Shown here: piece after piece, positions 49,434-57,825 of the stretch
Numbering within the stretch: the stretch's first letter is position 1
Layout of the letters: each line of letters begins with the position of its first letter
Source: J038 sp034437535
Lineage (GTDB): Bacteria; Chloroflexota; Anaerolineae; Aggregatilineales; Phototrophicaceae
Assembly: GCA_034437535.1 (NCBI GenBank)
Contig: DAOTTZ010000140.1
Span: 50,730-114,729, forward strand
Direction of reading: 5' to 3'
DNA length: 64,000 nt
Notes under the pieces: model-generated
Database searches by the model: none
What the model saw: only the letters and a program-made list of their open reading frames with translations
What the model was told of the DNA's origin: nothing
Made by a program: the position numbers and the translations under genes

Positions 49434-51143
49434 ATGCGACGCTTCAAGAACATCTTCGTTCCAATGGGGATGTTCTTCCTTCTTACATATCGTCTTCGTC
49501 GGTGGATCATCGCGCTTGGGGTTGGCATAAGCCGTCCTCGCTACCGGGTTGATGTCCAGCGAAATATACGAATTCCGATGTCAGACGGTATCTTTCTGGT
49601 CGCTGACCATTACATGCCGAAAAAACACGGACGGTATCCCACCGTATTGATTCGATTGCCCTATGGCCGTAATCATCATCTGAGTGCCTATGGTTGGCTC
49701 CAGGAATTTGAGGCCCAGCGTTTTGCCGAGCGTGGCTATCATGTCATCGTGCAGGATGTGCGTGGGCGGTTTGACTCTCAGGGGAGCTTTAACCCCTTCT
49801 TTAATGAACATGATGACGGCCTGGTAACTATCGAGTGGATCAAGCGGCAACCCTGGTTTGACGGTCGGCTTGGGGCGTGGGGGGGCAGTTACCTGGGGTT
49901 GGTGCAATGGGCTTTTGCCGCAGATAGCGAAGATTTGACCGCGTTCATGCCGATTGTAACCGGATCCAATATGTATGACATCGTATATCCGGGTGAGGCG
50001 TTCGATCTCGGCCTGGCATTGCGCTGGATGTCGATACTGAAGTCCTTGCATGATCGCAAGTATCAATCGACGGTATGGGCTTATGATACCTGGTCAAGTA
50101 TTGAGAAGACCATCAACCCGGTGTTGGATCATCTGCCAGTGAAAGAGCTGGATCAGTTGGTTGTGGGCGAACAGGTGCCATATTTTCAGGATTGGTTGGC
50201 ACATGATGAGCCAGATGATCCGCTATGGGAAGATGTGCTGGCCTCAGTCCGGTTAGATCAAGTGACGGCCCCGGCACATTTCATCGGCGGCTGGTTCGAC
50301 TTTTTCCTCAATGCGATGTTACAAGATTACCGTGCCCTGCGCGATAACGGACAACATCCGCGCCTGACAATCGGCCCCTGGACGCACTTCAACATCAACT
50401 ATAGCTTCATCGGCATCAAGGCCGGGTTACAATGGTTTGAAGAGCAACTGCACGGTAACTTGCCAGATTCACCAGCAGATCCGGTACAAGTTTATGTGAT
50501 GGGGGCGAAAACATGGCGCGGCTTTTCGGATTGGCCGCCCCCGGCGCGTGAGACGGCTTATTACTTGCAACCTGAAGGCCGCTTGCAGACCATCATGCCA
50601 GCGGTGCAAGATGCTTACGACACGTATGATTATGATCCTGCTGATCCGACCCCGGCAGTGGGTGGGACGATTTTCGGTCCGTGGCACGCTGGTATGTTTG
50701 ATAACAGTGCGTTAGAAAGCCGTGATGATGTCCTCGTCTTTACCACGCCACCCCTCAAGCATGATATTGACGTGATCGGCCCGGTACGGCTCAAACTCTA
50801 TGCCAGTACCTCGTTAGAGACGACGGATTTCGTCGGGCGGTTGTGTGATGTCCGGGCTGATGGCCGATCCTGGAATGTCTGCGATGGGCTATATCGCATC
50901 CAGCCGGGTTCACACGCCGATAACGGCATTCATCGGGTTGATGTCGATATGTGGGCTACAGCGTACCGTTTTAAGCGCGGGCACCGTATCCGTTTGCAGG
51001 TTTCTAGCGGCGCACACCCCCGGTGGATGCGTAACCTCGGCACGACCCATCCCCTGCCGGAAAATACCAAATATTGTGTCGCGCACCAGCGCATCTATCA
51101 TGATAAAGCGCACCCCTCGGCCCTTTACCTGCCCATCGTTTGA
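49434..51143 (+). CDS. CocE/NonD-family alpha/beta hydrolase (X-Pro aminopeptidase-like)
   Basis: 569 residues from ATG 49434 (GAGGT 7 nt upstream; a TTG precedes it). N-terminal basic/hydrophobic stretch (MFFLLTYRLRRWIIALGVGI) could be a membrane anchor. Catalytic Ser in LGAWGGSYLGLVQW, with RGRFDSQGSFNPFFNEHDDG before it and the Asp/His in DPDDP...HFNINYS region (WTHFNIN); the C-terminal jelly-roll domain of CocE-type enzymes begins near residue 350. Hydrolyses an ester or peptide; substrate unknown. Divergent from the patatin gene; 88 bp before the histidine kinase. Confidence 0.88.
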   Translation: MRRFKNIFVPMGMFFLLTYRLRRWIIALGVGISRPRYRVDVQRNIRIPMSDGIFLVADHYMPKKHGRYPTVLIRLPYGRNHHLSAYGWLQEFEAQRFAERGYHVIVQDVRGRFDSQGSFNPFFNEHDDGLVTIEWIKRQPWFDGRLGAWGGSYLGLVQWAFAADSEDLTAFMPIVTGSNMYDIVYPGEAFDLGLALRWMSILKSLHDRKYQSTVWAYDTWSSIEKTINPVLDHLPVKELDQLVVGEQVPYFQDWLAHDEPDDPLWEDVLASVRLDQVTAPAHFIGGWFDFFLNAMLQDYRALRDNGQHPRLTIGPWTHFNINYSFIGIKAGLQWFEEQLHGNLPDSPADPVQVYVMGAKTWRGFSDWPPPARETAYYLQPEGRLQTIMPAVQDAYDTYDYDPADPTPAVGGTIFGPWHAGMFDNSALESRDDVLVFTTPPLKHDIDVIGPVRLKLYASTSLETTDFVGRLCDVRADGRSWNVCDGLYRIQPGSHADNGIHRVDVDMWATAYRFKRGHRIRLQVSSGAHPRWMRNLGTTHPLPENTKYCVAHQRIYHDKAHPSALYLPIV

Positions 51144-51231
51144 AATAATGAATGTTACATGTGAAAGTAGACCTTTTACGGTATACTATTGTCAAAGATT
51201 GAAGAAAGTCTTTAACAATAAGGCAATTTTT

Positions 51232-52743
51232 ATGACTGCTTCCGGCAATGATGTGCCAACCAACATTAATTTTGCGGATGATGTCAAATCAGATCGTTTA
51301 TCGATCTTATGGCAGGTGACATCTGGTGTGAGCATCATGGTGCTTGTACTGATGTTTACCTTCGTCACGACAGAAAATTTAAGTGTTGCAATCTGGGTGT
51401 TATCACCTATCGCGTTAATCGCCGGGAGCACGGCGACACGCATTCTGCTGGCCTGGGAACGCATCAATCTTGCTTCGCTGGCCTATACATTAGGGGGGGT
51501 GCTGGCGGTTGCAGTCGCGATGACTGAAACCAACCCTACTACAGCGCAGATCGTCCCCTTTGCCCTTATTATCGTTGTCTTTATGGCCGGGTTATTGCTC
51601 AGTCCGTTTACGACTGTCATGGTTGGCATTGGGTCGGCTGTGTTGACGATTGCTGTTCCGGCGTTATCTGCTGGCACGTTGGAAATCATCGGCCCGCATC
51701 AGATCTTCGCGATTGTGATGATGATGATTTCATTGTTGATGGCACTTCAGGTCACCGGGGAACTTTACGCGGTGACGGAATGGGCCTTGTCCAATTACGA
51801 GCGTGAACGGTTATCCAACCGCGAACTCTTTGAGAATCGCAATCAATTGCGGATCAGCTTGCGCCGGAGCGAAGTCCTCGGGGAGCAATTGCAATCGACC
51901 AATGCAGAACTGGCCGAAGCGAAAGAAGCGGCGGAAGCGGCAAAGAAGTTCCGGGGGCAATTCCTGGCGAACATGAGCCACGAACTGCGTACACCGTTGA
52001 ATGCCATCATCGGCTTTAGCGAAACCATGCTCAAGTTCCCCATGATGTACGATGATGAAGAATTGCCAGAGGCGTATCGCAACGACCTCAACCAGATCTT
52101 TACCAGCGGTCAACAGTTGCTCAGCTTGATTAATGACATTCTCGACCTGGCGCGGGTTGATGCGGGTAAATTAGAAATCTACATGGAACAGGTATCACTG
52201 GATCCGGTGATTGAGGCGGTCAAGGCAACGGCTAATGGATTAGTCAGTGGCAAGCCGATTGAGCTTACCTTTGATCTGCCGGAGCCTCTTCCCATGGTAT
52301 GGGCTGATGAAACCCGTGTGCGTCAGGTTTTGCTCAACCTGTATAGCAACGCGACCAAATTTACTGACTCCGGCTCAATCGACCTGAAGATCACATCAGT
52401 CGAAGAGGGTGTGCAATTCAGCATCCGTGATACTGGCCGCGGAATTCCAGCAGATAAGCTGTCTGCCATCTTTGAGGAATTCACCCAGGCGGAAGACAAA
52501 GGCGGGCGTGACCCGCGTGCCGGTTCTGGGCTGGGTTTGGCGATCTCGCGCCAATTGCTTGACTTGATGCGCGGGCACATCTGGGCGGAAAGTGTCGTTG
52601 GGGAGGGCAGTACGTTCTATTTCACCTTACAACCCTATCACAAGGCTCATACCGAGACGACCGAAACGCAGATGCTATCGACGGACGATAACAACACCAT
52701 CCACGCGGCTGTGCCGGCGGTTACCGATGAAGGGGATGCATGA
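51232..52743 (+). CDS. Membrane sensor histidine kinase
   Basis: 503 residues from ATG 51232 (AAGG upstream); an in-frame opening back to 50845 lies in the preceding gene and is rejected. About six membrane helices (residues 30-180; no large extracellular loop, so a membrane-embedded sensor), a helical linker (ALSNYERERLSNRELFENRN ... AELAEAKEAAEAAKK), then HisKA with phosphoacceptor His250 in FLANMSHELRTPLNAII and HATPase with DTGRGIPADKL and SGLGLAISRQLLDLM. Ends in a short acidic tail. Its stop overlaps the response regulator ATG (ATGATG), so they are coupled. Confidence 0.93.
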   Translation: MTASGNDVPTNINFADDVKSDRLSILWQVTSGVSIMVLVLMFTFVTTENLSVAIWVLSPIALIAGSTATRILLAWERINLASLAYTLGGVLAVAVAMTETNPTTAQIVPFALIIVVFMAGLLLSPFTTVMVGIGSAVLTIAVPALSAGTLEIIGPHQIFAIVMMMISLLMALQVTGELYAVTEWALSNYERERLSNRELFENRNQLRISLRRSEVLGEQLQSTNAELAEAKEAAEAAKKFRGQFLANMSHELRTPLNAIIGFSETMLKFPMMYDDEELPEAYRNDLNQIFTSGQQLLSLINDILDLARVDAGKLEIYMEQVSLDPVIEAVKATANGLVSGKPIELTFDLPEPLPMVWADETRVRQVLLNLYSNATKFTDSGSIDLKITSVEEGVQFSIRDTGRGIPADKLSAIFEEFTQAEDKGGRDPRAGSGLGLAISRQLLDLMRGHIWAESVVGEGSTFYFTLQPYHKAHTETTETQMLSTDDNNTIHAAVPAVTDEGDA

Positions 52744-53555
52744 TGCGAATTCTCTACGTAGAGGACAACATGGCGAATGTCTCCCTGGTGCGCCGGATTG
52801 CTAAGAACGATGAGGTCATCAATTATATTGATGGGACTGAAGCCCTTGCAAATTTTGAAAATGATGATCCGGATCTTGTCCTGCTAGATATTCAATTGGC
52901 TGGCCCGCTTAATGGTTTGGAAGTTGTCAAAAAATTGCGTGAACGCGGGGTTACATTACCCGTAATCGCTGTGACAGCGTATGCAATGGTCGGTGACCGG
53001 GAGCGTTGTTTGGCGGCAGGTTGTGACGACTATATTTCAAAACCTTTGCCTATCCCGCAATTGGTCACCCTGTTTGAAAAACGGCGTGAGCAGATCGCCA
53101 TCACCAGCCAGCCGGAAACGACCGAGAAAACTGACGAGCCATCGAGATCAGTTAAATCGACATCGGCCCCACTTGGGACGACCACCGAGCGATTACCGAT
53201 ACCGTCAAAGTACCAGACGCCGCCCGCCAGCCAGGACGAATCCAACGTAACCGAGAAGACGGTCAAATCAGATGAAGCAGATGCCGCCCGTGCGGAAGCA
53301 TCAACCGATCAACCATCTGCGCCAGCAGACCAGCAGACGCCGCCGGCCAGCCAGGACAAATCCAACGTAACTGAGAAGACGGTAAAATCAGATGAAGCAG
53401 ACGCCGCCCGTGCGGAAGCATCAACCGATCAATCATCTGCGCCAGCAGACCAGCAGACGCCGCCCGCTAGCCAGGACAAATCCAACGTAACCGAGAAGAC
53501 GGTCAAATCAGATGAAGCAGACGCCGCCCGTGAGGAAGCGTCATCTCAAAAGTAG
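52740..53555 (+). CDS. Response regulator (receiver) with tandem-repeat C-terminal tail
   Basis: 271 residues. Receiver domain 1-122: acidic pair Glu8/Asp9, phosphoacceptor Asp50 in LVLLDIQL, Thr in IAVTAYA, Lys in DDYISKPLP. No DNA-binding or enzymatic output domain. The remaining 150 residues are a low-complexity Glu/Asp/Ser/Ala/Pro/Lys tail made of a 40-residue unit (TPPASQDKSNVTEKTVKSDE onwards) repeated almost three times (120 bp at DNA level, 53214-53555). Starts inside the kinase stop codon. CheY/Spo0F-like signalling partner; the tail may act as a spacer or tether. Confidence 0.9.
   Translation: MMRILYVEDNMANVSLVRRIAKNDEVINYIDGTEALANFENDDPDLVLLDIQLAGPLNGLEVVKKLRERGVTLPVIAVTAYAMVGDRERCLAAGCDDYISKPLPIPQLVTLFEKRREQIAITSQPETTEKTDEPSRSVKSTSAPLGTTTERLPIPSKYQTPPASQDESNVTEKTVKSDEADAARAEASTDQPSAPADQQTPPASQDKSNVTEKTVKSDEADAARAEASTDQSSAPADQQTPPASQDKSNVTEKTVKSDEADAAREEASSQK
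53214..53555 (+). repeat. 120-bp in-frame tandem repeat (2.85 copies)
   Basis: Copies at 53214-53333, 53334-53453 and 53454-53555 (last partial) differ by only a few bases, each coding 40 residues of the response regulator tail. Identity at silent positions suggests recent expansion by slippage or unequal exchange. Confidence 0.92.
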
Positions 53556-53567
53556 AAGGTTTACATC

Positions 53568-53999
53568 ATGAATAAAAAAATAGCTTTAGTTGTTGACGAT
53601 ATACTCCCCAATAAAGACTTTTTAGAACGCTTATTAATCCAGGCGCAATTTGATGTGCGGGGCGCGGCCAGCGGTAAGGAAGCTCGCCAACATCTGGCAA
53701 AGATCGACCGGCTTGCGCTGGCGGTGGTTGATATAGAATTGCCGGATGAGAGCGGCTTGCATCTCACCCGGAAGCTACGCCAGCAATATCCAGACGCTTA
53801 TATCGTGGTCGCCACCATGCACGACCAACGTTCTTTGATGCAGAGTGTTTTCGATAGTGGTGGCAATTGTTTCCTGGTGAAGCCACACGGCTTTATGGAG
53901 TTGTTCAAGCGTGTGACCACGATTGAGCTGGCTACCCTGCGTGAAGGCGCGTGTACCGTGATCGATCAATATGGCCCAAGAGACTTTAGCCGGGCTTAG
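53568..53999 (+). CDS. Single-domain response regulator
   Basis: 143 residues. Begins MNKKIALVVDDILPNKDFLE (acidic pair Asp10/Asp11), phosphoacceptor in LALAVVDIELPDESGL, TM in VVATMHDQ (Thr switch position) and Lys in CFLVKPHGF; receiver fold complete. Nothing beyond it except a short tail. Third gene of the kinase-regulator-regulator set, 12 bp after the previous stop. Likely a phosphorelay or competing acceptor. Convergent with proA, stop next to stop. Confidence 0.9.
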   Translation: MNKKIALVVDDILPNKDFLERLLIQAQFDVRGAASGKEARQHLAKIDRLALAVVDIELPDESGLHLTRKLRQQYPDAYIVVATMHDQRSLMQSVFDSGGNCFLVKPHGFMELFKRVTTIELATLREGACTVIDQYGPRDFSRA

Positions 54000-55268
54000 T
54001 TAGTCCCGGCTGTGATAGTCACCGCGAAGCAACCATTTATAAGACGTCAGGGCTTCTAGGGCCATTGGCCCGCGTGCGTGGAGCTTTTGCGTGCTAACTG
54101 CGACTTCTGCACCTAGCCCCAACGCGCCGCCATCGGTGAAGCGTGTGCTGGCATTGAGATAAACAGCGGCAGAGTCGATCTCGTTCAGGAATCGCTCGGC
54201 ATGATCCATGTCGTGCGTCAATATGCCGTCGGAATGATCTGTGCCGTGATGCTGGATATGGTGGATTGCGTCATCCAGGGTATCCACCACCTTTAACCCC
54301 AATGTCAACGACAACCACTCCTGGTCGAAGTCTTCCGGCCCAGCAGGGGAGACACTGGGATAACTATCAAGCATCTGCAAAGCGCGGTCTCCCGCCCGGA
54401 AGGTCACGCCATCCGCACCCAGAGATTCGACCACACGCGGCAGGAAATCCGCCGCGATAGATTGATGCACCAGTAGCGTATCCAGCGCGTTACACACTGA
54501 AGGCCGCTGAGTCTTGGCGTTGTGGATGACGGGCAAAGCCGCGTCCTGGTCGGCACTGGCATCAACGTACAGATGGCAGATTCCAATTCCGCCGGTTATC
54601 ACCGGGATGGTGCTATTTTCCCGGCAAAAATTATGCAGGCCACTCCCGCCACGCGGGATAATCATATCAACATAATCATGGAGCTTGAGCAATTCACCGA
54701 CGTAACGCCGGTCTGGGCTGTCGATGTACTGGATGACGTCCACCGGTAGATCATGCGCCGCCAGCACATCGCGCAGAACACGAACCAGTGCGATATTGCT
54801 TCGTAGGGTCTCTTTCCCCCCGCGTAAGATCACCGCGTTCGCCGTTTTAAGGGCCAGGGCCGCCACATCGACGGTCACGTTAGGCCGTGCTTCATAGATC
54901 ACACCGAGGACGCCTAACGGCGACCGGCGGCGCATAACATGCAGGCCGTTTTCCAGCGTGCGTTCCTCGATGACCTCCCCGACCGGATCAGGTAGATCGG
55001 CTACCTTACGGACGTCATCAGCGATGCGACCGAGCCGACGTTGCAGGTCGAGCCGGTCGAGCAGGGCGGTACTCAGACCGTTTTGTCGTCCGTCTTCCAG
55101 GTCAAGCCGGTTAGCCTGCAAGATGGCGTCGGCATGTGCTTGAAGTGCATCTGCCATATCTCGCAGAAGTGCGTTCTTGTGGTCGGTCGTCAGCCGAGCC
55201 AGGTGCCGGGAGGCGGCTTTTGCCTGTTGGCCCATCCGGATCAAATCAAGCGTATCGGTTGCTTGCAT
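54000..55268 (-). CDS. proA: Glutamate-5-semialdehyde dehydrogenase (gamma-glutamyl phosphate reductase)
   Basis: Second step of proline synthesis, NADPH-dependent reduction of glutamyl 5-phosphate. 422 residues from ATG 55268; GTGAGGA immediately upstream serves as Shine-Dalgarno although it could also be read as a GTG start 4 codons earlier. ALDH-like fold with EARPNVTVDVAALALKTANA, GGKETLRSN, the catalytic Cys in QRPSVCNALDTLLV and the C-terminal FTDGGALGLGAEVAVSTQKLHARGPM. Runs 8 bp behind proB. Confidence 0.96.
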   Translation of the reverse strand: MQATDTLDLIRMGQQAKAASRHLARLTTDHKNALLRDMADALQAHADAILQANRLDLEDGRQNGLSTALLDRLDLQRRLGRIADDVRKVADLPDPVGEVIEERTLENGLHVMRRRSPLGVLGVIYEARPNVTVDVAALALKTANAVILRGGKETLRSNIALVRVLRDVLAAHDLPVDVIQYIDSPDRRYVGELLKLHDYVDMIIPRGGSGLHNFCRENSTIPVITGGIGICHLYVDASADQDAALPVIHNAKTQRPSVCNALDTLLVHQSIAADFLPRVVESLGADGVTFRAGDRALQMLDSYPSVSPAGPEDFDQEWLSLTLGLKVVDTLDDAIHHIQHHGTDHSDGILTHDMDHAERFLNEIDSAAVYLNASTRFTDGGALGLGAEVAVSTQKLHARGPMALEALTSYKWLLRGDYHSRD

Positions 55269-55276
55269 GGTCGTCC

Positions 55277-56380
55277 TCACACTAAAATCACCATATTATT
55301 ACGATGAATCACGTAATCTCCATAACTATACCCCAGGATATCATGGATACGGGATGATTTGACGCCGCATAATTGCTGGAATTCTTTATGGTTGTAGTTG
55401 CTCAGGCCATGTGCGATTTCATGCCCGTGTGGATCAAAGATCGCCAGGGTTGCCCCACGTTCAAACGGCCCCTTGACCGTCATCACGCCAACGGGGAGCA
55501 GGCTGGCACCACCCGAAAGCAAGGCCCGCGCCGCGCCCGCGTCGATTGTCACATGGCCCTGCACGCGGTCGGTCAAGAGCCAACGTTTGCGGCCTTCCAG
55601 GTGAGAGCTAAGAGCCTCAAACCGGGTGCCGACACGCTCACCAGCGGCGATCTGTGTGATGACCTGGGGCTGGCTCCCGGCGGCGATGACGGTGACGACG
55701 CCGCTACGGGTGGCAATCTGCGCCGCTTCGATCTTGGTTCGCATCCCGCCTGTACCGAGCGTCGAGCCGGGGTCTCCGGCCAGTGCATACGTCTCTGCGT
55801 TGATCTGACTGATTTGTTCGATCAGGCGGGCGTCGTCGTCTTTGCGTGGGTCGGCGGTAAACAGGCCGGGTTGGTCGGTCAGCATGATGAGCAGGTCGGC
55901 CTCTAACGCGCTGGCGACCATGGCCGAGAGATTGTCATTGTCACCCACGCGGATCTCTGTGGTGGCGACGGTATCGTTTTCGTTGATGATGGGGATGATC
56001 CGGCTTTCCAGCAACGTCTGGAGGGTATCGCGGGCGTTTAAGTAACGTCCACGATGACTCAGGTCATCCCGTGTGAGCAAGACCTGCCCGACGACAACAC
56101 CGAAGATGTCGAACATTTCGCTGTAGATCTGCATCAGACGGCCCTGACCGACCGCGCTTAACATCTGCTTGGCGGGCATCGAGCGGCCCAGGTCAGGGAA
56201 GTCGAGGCGTTCGCGCCCGGCGGCCTGCGCCCCGGATGACACCAGGATGATTTCATCACCGGCTTGATGTAACCCGGCCATCTGTTGAATCAGTTCCAGG
56301 ATGCGCTGACGGTTGAGATACACAGTGCCCCGGGTCAACGTGCTGGTGCCAAGCTTGACGACAATGCGACGACTGGACAT
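55277..56380 (-). CDS. proB: Glutamate 5-kinase
   Basis: First step of proline synthesis. 367 residues from ATG 56380 (MSSRRIVVKLGTSTLT), chosen because it matches the family start; 30 upstream in-frame codons run into the divergent gene. Amino-acid kinase domain with VVKLGTSTLTRG, LVSSGAQAAGRERL, IINENDTVATTEIRVGDNDNLSA and GTGGMRTKIEAAQIAT; C-terminal PUA domain (GAARALLSGGASLLPVGV, ALAIFDPHGHEIA). Proline feedback is expected at the kinase domain. Promoter TATAAT lies inside the 5' region shared with the divergent ADP-ribosylglycohydrolase gene. Confidence 0.95.
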   Translation of the reverse strand: MSSRRIVVKLGTSTLTRGTVYLNRQRILELIQQMAGLHQAGDEIILVSSGAQAAGRERLDFPDLGRSMPAKQMLSAVGQGRLMQIYSEMFDIFGVVVGQVLLTRDDLSHRGRYLNARDTLQTLLESRIIPIINENDTVATTEIRVGDNDNLSAMVASALEADLLIMLTDQPGLFTADPRKDDDARLIEQISQINAETYALAGDPGSTLGTGGMRTKIEAAQIATRSGVVTVIAAGSQPQVITQIAAGERVGTRFEALSSHLEGRKRWLLTDRVQGHVTIDAGAARALLSGGASLLPVGVMTVKGPFERGATLAIFDPHGHEIAHGLSNYNHKEFQQLCGVKSSRIHDILGYSYGDYVIHRNNMVILV

Positions 56381-56436
56381 ACGCGCTACTTTCTGCTTAA
56401 GTCTATAGTGTGCGATTATAGCGAGAGGTTGTGAGG

Positions 56437-57336
56437 ATGCTACCCAATACACTTGATGCGCGGCTGGCACGCGCTCACACCGCCCTGGTCGGATTATCGG
56501 TCGGTGATGCGTTCGGTCAGAATGTCATGAATCAATTCCGCTGGCGTGATGGTGTGCCGAACGCGGATGCTACCCTATATTTTACCGATGACACCAATAT
56601 GGCGTTATCCATCTACGCGATTTTGCGCCAGCAGGGTGAGATTGATCAGGATGCGCTGGCGGCCAGCTTTGCGGAACATTTCGACATCCAGCGGGGATAT
56701 GGCGGTGGGGCGCAACGGCTCTTACGTGATATTCAGAATGGGGCTGATTGGCGCAAGAATTCCCGTCAGATGTTCGGCGGAACCGGATCATTCGGTAATG
56801 GAGCCGCCATGCGGATCGCGCCATTGGGGGCCTATTTTGCCGATGACCTTGACCGGCTTACCTCTGAGGCTGAAAAGGCGTCAGAGATTACCCATGCTCA
56901 CCCGGAAGGAATTGCGGGAGGGGTAGCTGTCGCGCTGGCGACGGGCATCGCGTGCCGACTTCAAGCAGTAGGTGACCAGCCCACACGAGCAGAATTTATC
57001 GACCAGGTGTTAAAACATCTGCCCGACAGCGCGACGACCAGCCGCATCCGACGGGCCAAGGACATCAACCCGGCCACCGGGTTGCAAAATGTCGTCGCCA
57101 TGCTCGGCAATGGGAGCCAAATTTCGGCGATGGATACGGTGCCGTTCGTGCTGTGGAGTGCCGGCGAGAAGCTGGATCACTTTGAAGAGGCGATCTACCT
57201 GACAGCCCAGGCCGGCGGGGATGTTGACACGACCTGTGCGATGGTCGGTGGCATTGTGGCGGCCTATTGCGGCCATGAATCGATCCCGACGGAGTGGATA
57301 CGCCGCCGGGAAGCTCTGCCGGATTGGCCGTTCTAA
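56437..57336 (+). CDS. ADP-ribosylglycohydrolase-family protein
   Basis: 299 residues from ATG 56437 (a GTG start 2 codons earlier is possible; GAGAGG upstream). Di-metal DraG/ARH fold: GLSVGDAFGQ at the start, YFTDDTNMALS with the DDT metal motif, GSFGNGAAMRIAPLGAYF and the C-terminal metal motif QAGGDVDTTCAMVGGIVAAYCG (the usual GGDTDTIAAM, here with V and T-C substitutions). Would remove ADP-ribose from proteins or small molecules such as nucleotides. Divergent from proB, converges with the zf-TFIIB gene. Substrate unknown. Confidence 0.9.
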   Translation: MLPNTLDARLARAHTALVGLSVGDAFGQNVMNQFRWRDGVPNADATLYFTDDTNMALSIYAILRQQGEIDQDALAASFAEHFDIQRGYGGGAQRLLRDIQNGADWRKNSRQMFGGTGSFGNGAAMRIAPLGAYFADDLDRLTSEAEKASEITHAHPEGIAGGVAVALATGIACRLQAVGDQPTRAEFIDQVLKHLPDSATTSRIRRAKDINPATGLQNVVAMLGNGSQISAMDTVPFVLWSAGEKLDHFEEAIYLTAQAGGDVDTTCAMVGGIVAAYCGHESIPTEWIRRREALPDWPF

Positions 57337-57674
57337 AACACGTCGAAGATGTCTTCGAAAAATTCCTTGACCGGGTTTTCCCGTTTTTTGCGTCGGTCAT
57401 GGTCTTTACGGTATTTCTTCTTACCAAAAGTCTTCTGACGATATTCGTCATAATCCGGGTCGAAATCGTCATTCTTGCGCTTTTTGGATTTCACCGATGC
57501 ATAACGGGCTTCGGTCGGGTCCGGCTTGACCGGATCCAGGCCGACGGTGCGTTCGATGATCTTGTCTAACTCGCCACGATCTAACCACACGCCGCGACAT
57601 TGCGGACAATAGTCAATCTCGATTCCCTGGCGATCTGCGATGCGTAGCTCCATTGTGCAAACTGGGCATCTCAT
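57333..57674 (-). CDS. zf-TFIIB domain protein
   Basis: 113 residues. The N-terminal 40 residues form the zinc ribbon: Cys3 and Cys6 (CPVC), Cys23 and Cys26 (CPQC), then GVWLDRGELDKII, the defining pattern of the bacterial zf-TFIIB family. The rest is very basic and charged (KSKKRKNDDFDPDYDEYRQK, KKYRKDHDRRKKREN), suggesting nucleic-acid contact or disorder. Overlaps the previous gene by 4 bp, tail to tail. Biological role unknown. Confidence 0.88.
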   Translation of the reverse strand: MRCPVCTMELRIADRQGIEIDYCPQCRGVWLDRGELDKIIERTVGLDPVKPDPTEARYASVKSKKRKNDDFDPDYDEYRQKTFGKKKYRKDHDRRKKRENPVKEFFEDIFDVF

Positions 57675-57825
57675 ACCGGTTACTCCTGTATCATGACAAC
57701 TTAACTGAAGCTATCATATCCTTTCTTCGTAAGACGTAGCTAAATTTCATCCCCCCAAACTTTGAGTGGTTCCGTTTTGTGCTAAACTAGGCCATCAATT
57801 GATGGTGCTGACCGGTATAACGATT

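Noticed and set aside
50845..51231. In-frame extension of the histidine kinase far upstream
   Set aside because: It lies inside the CocE-type hydrolase gene in another frame and shows no membrane or sensor pattern; the ATG at 51232 has a ribosome binding site.
53214..53555. CRISPR-like repeats
   Set aside because: Units are 120 bp, contiguous with no spacers, and lie in frame inside a protein gene.
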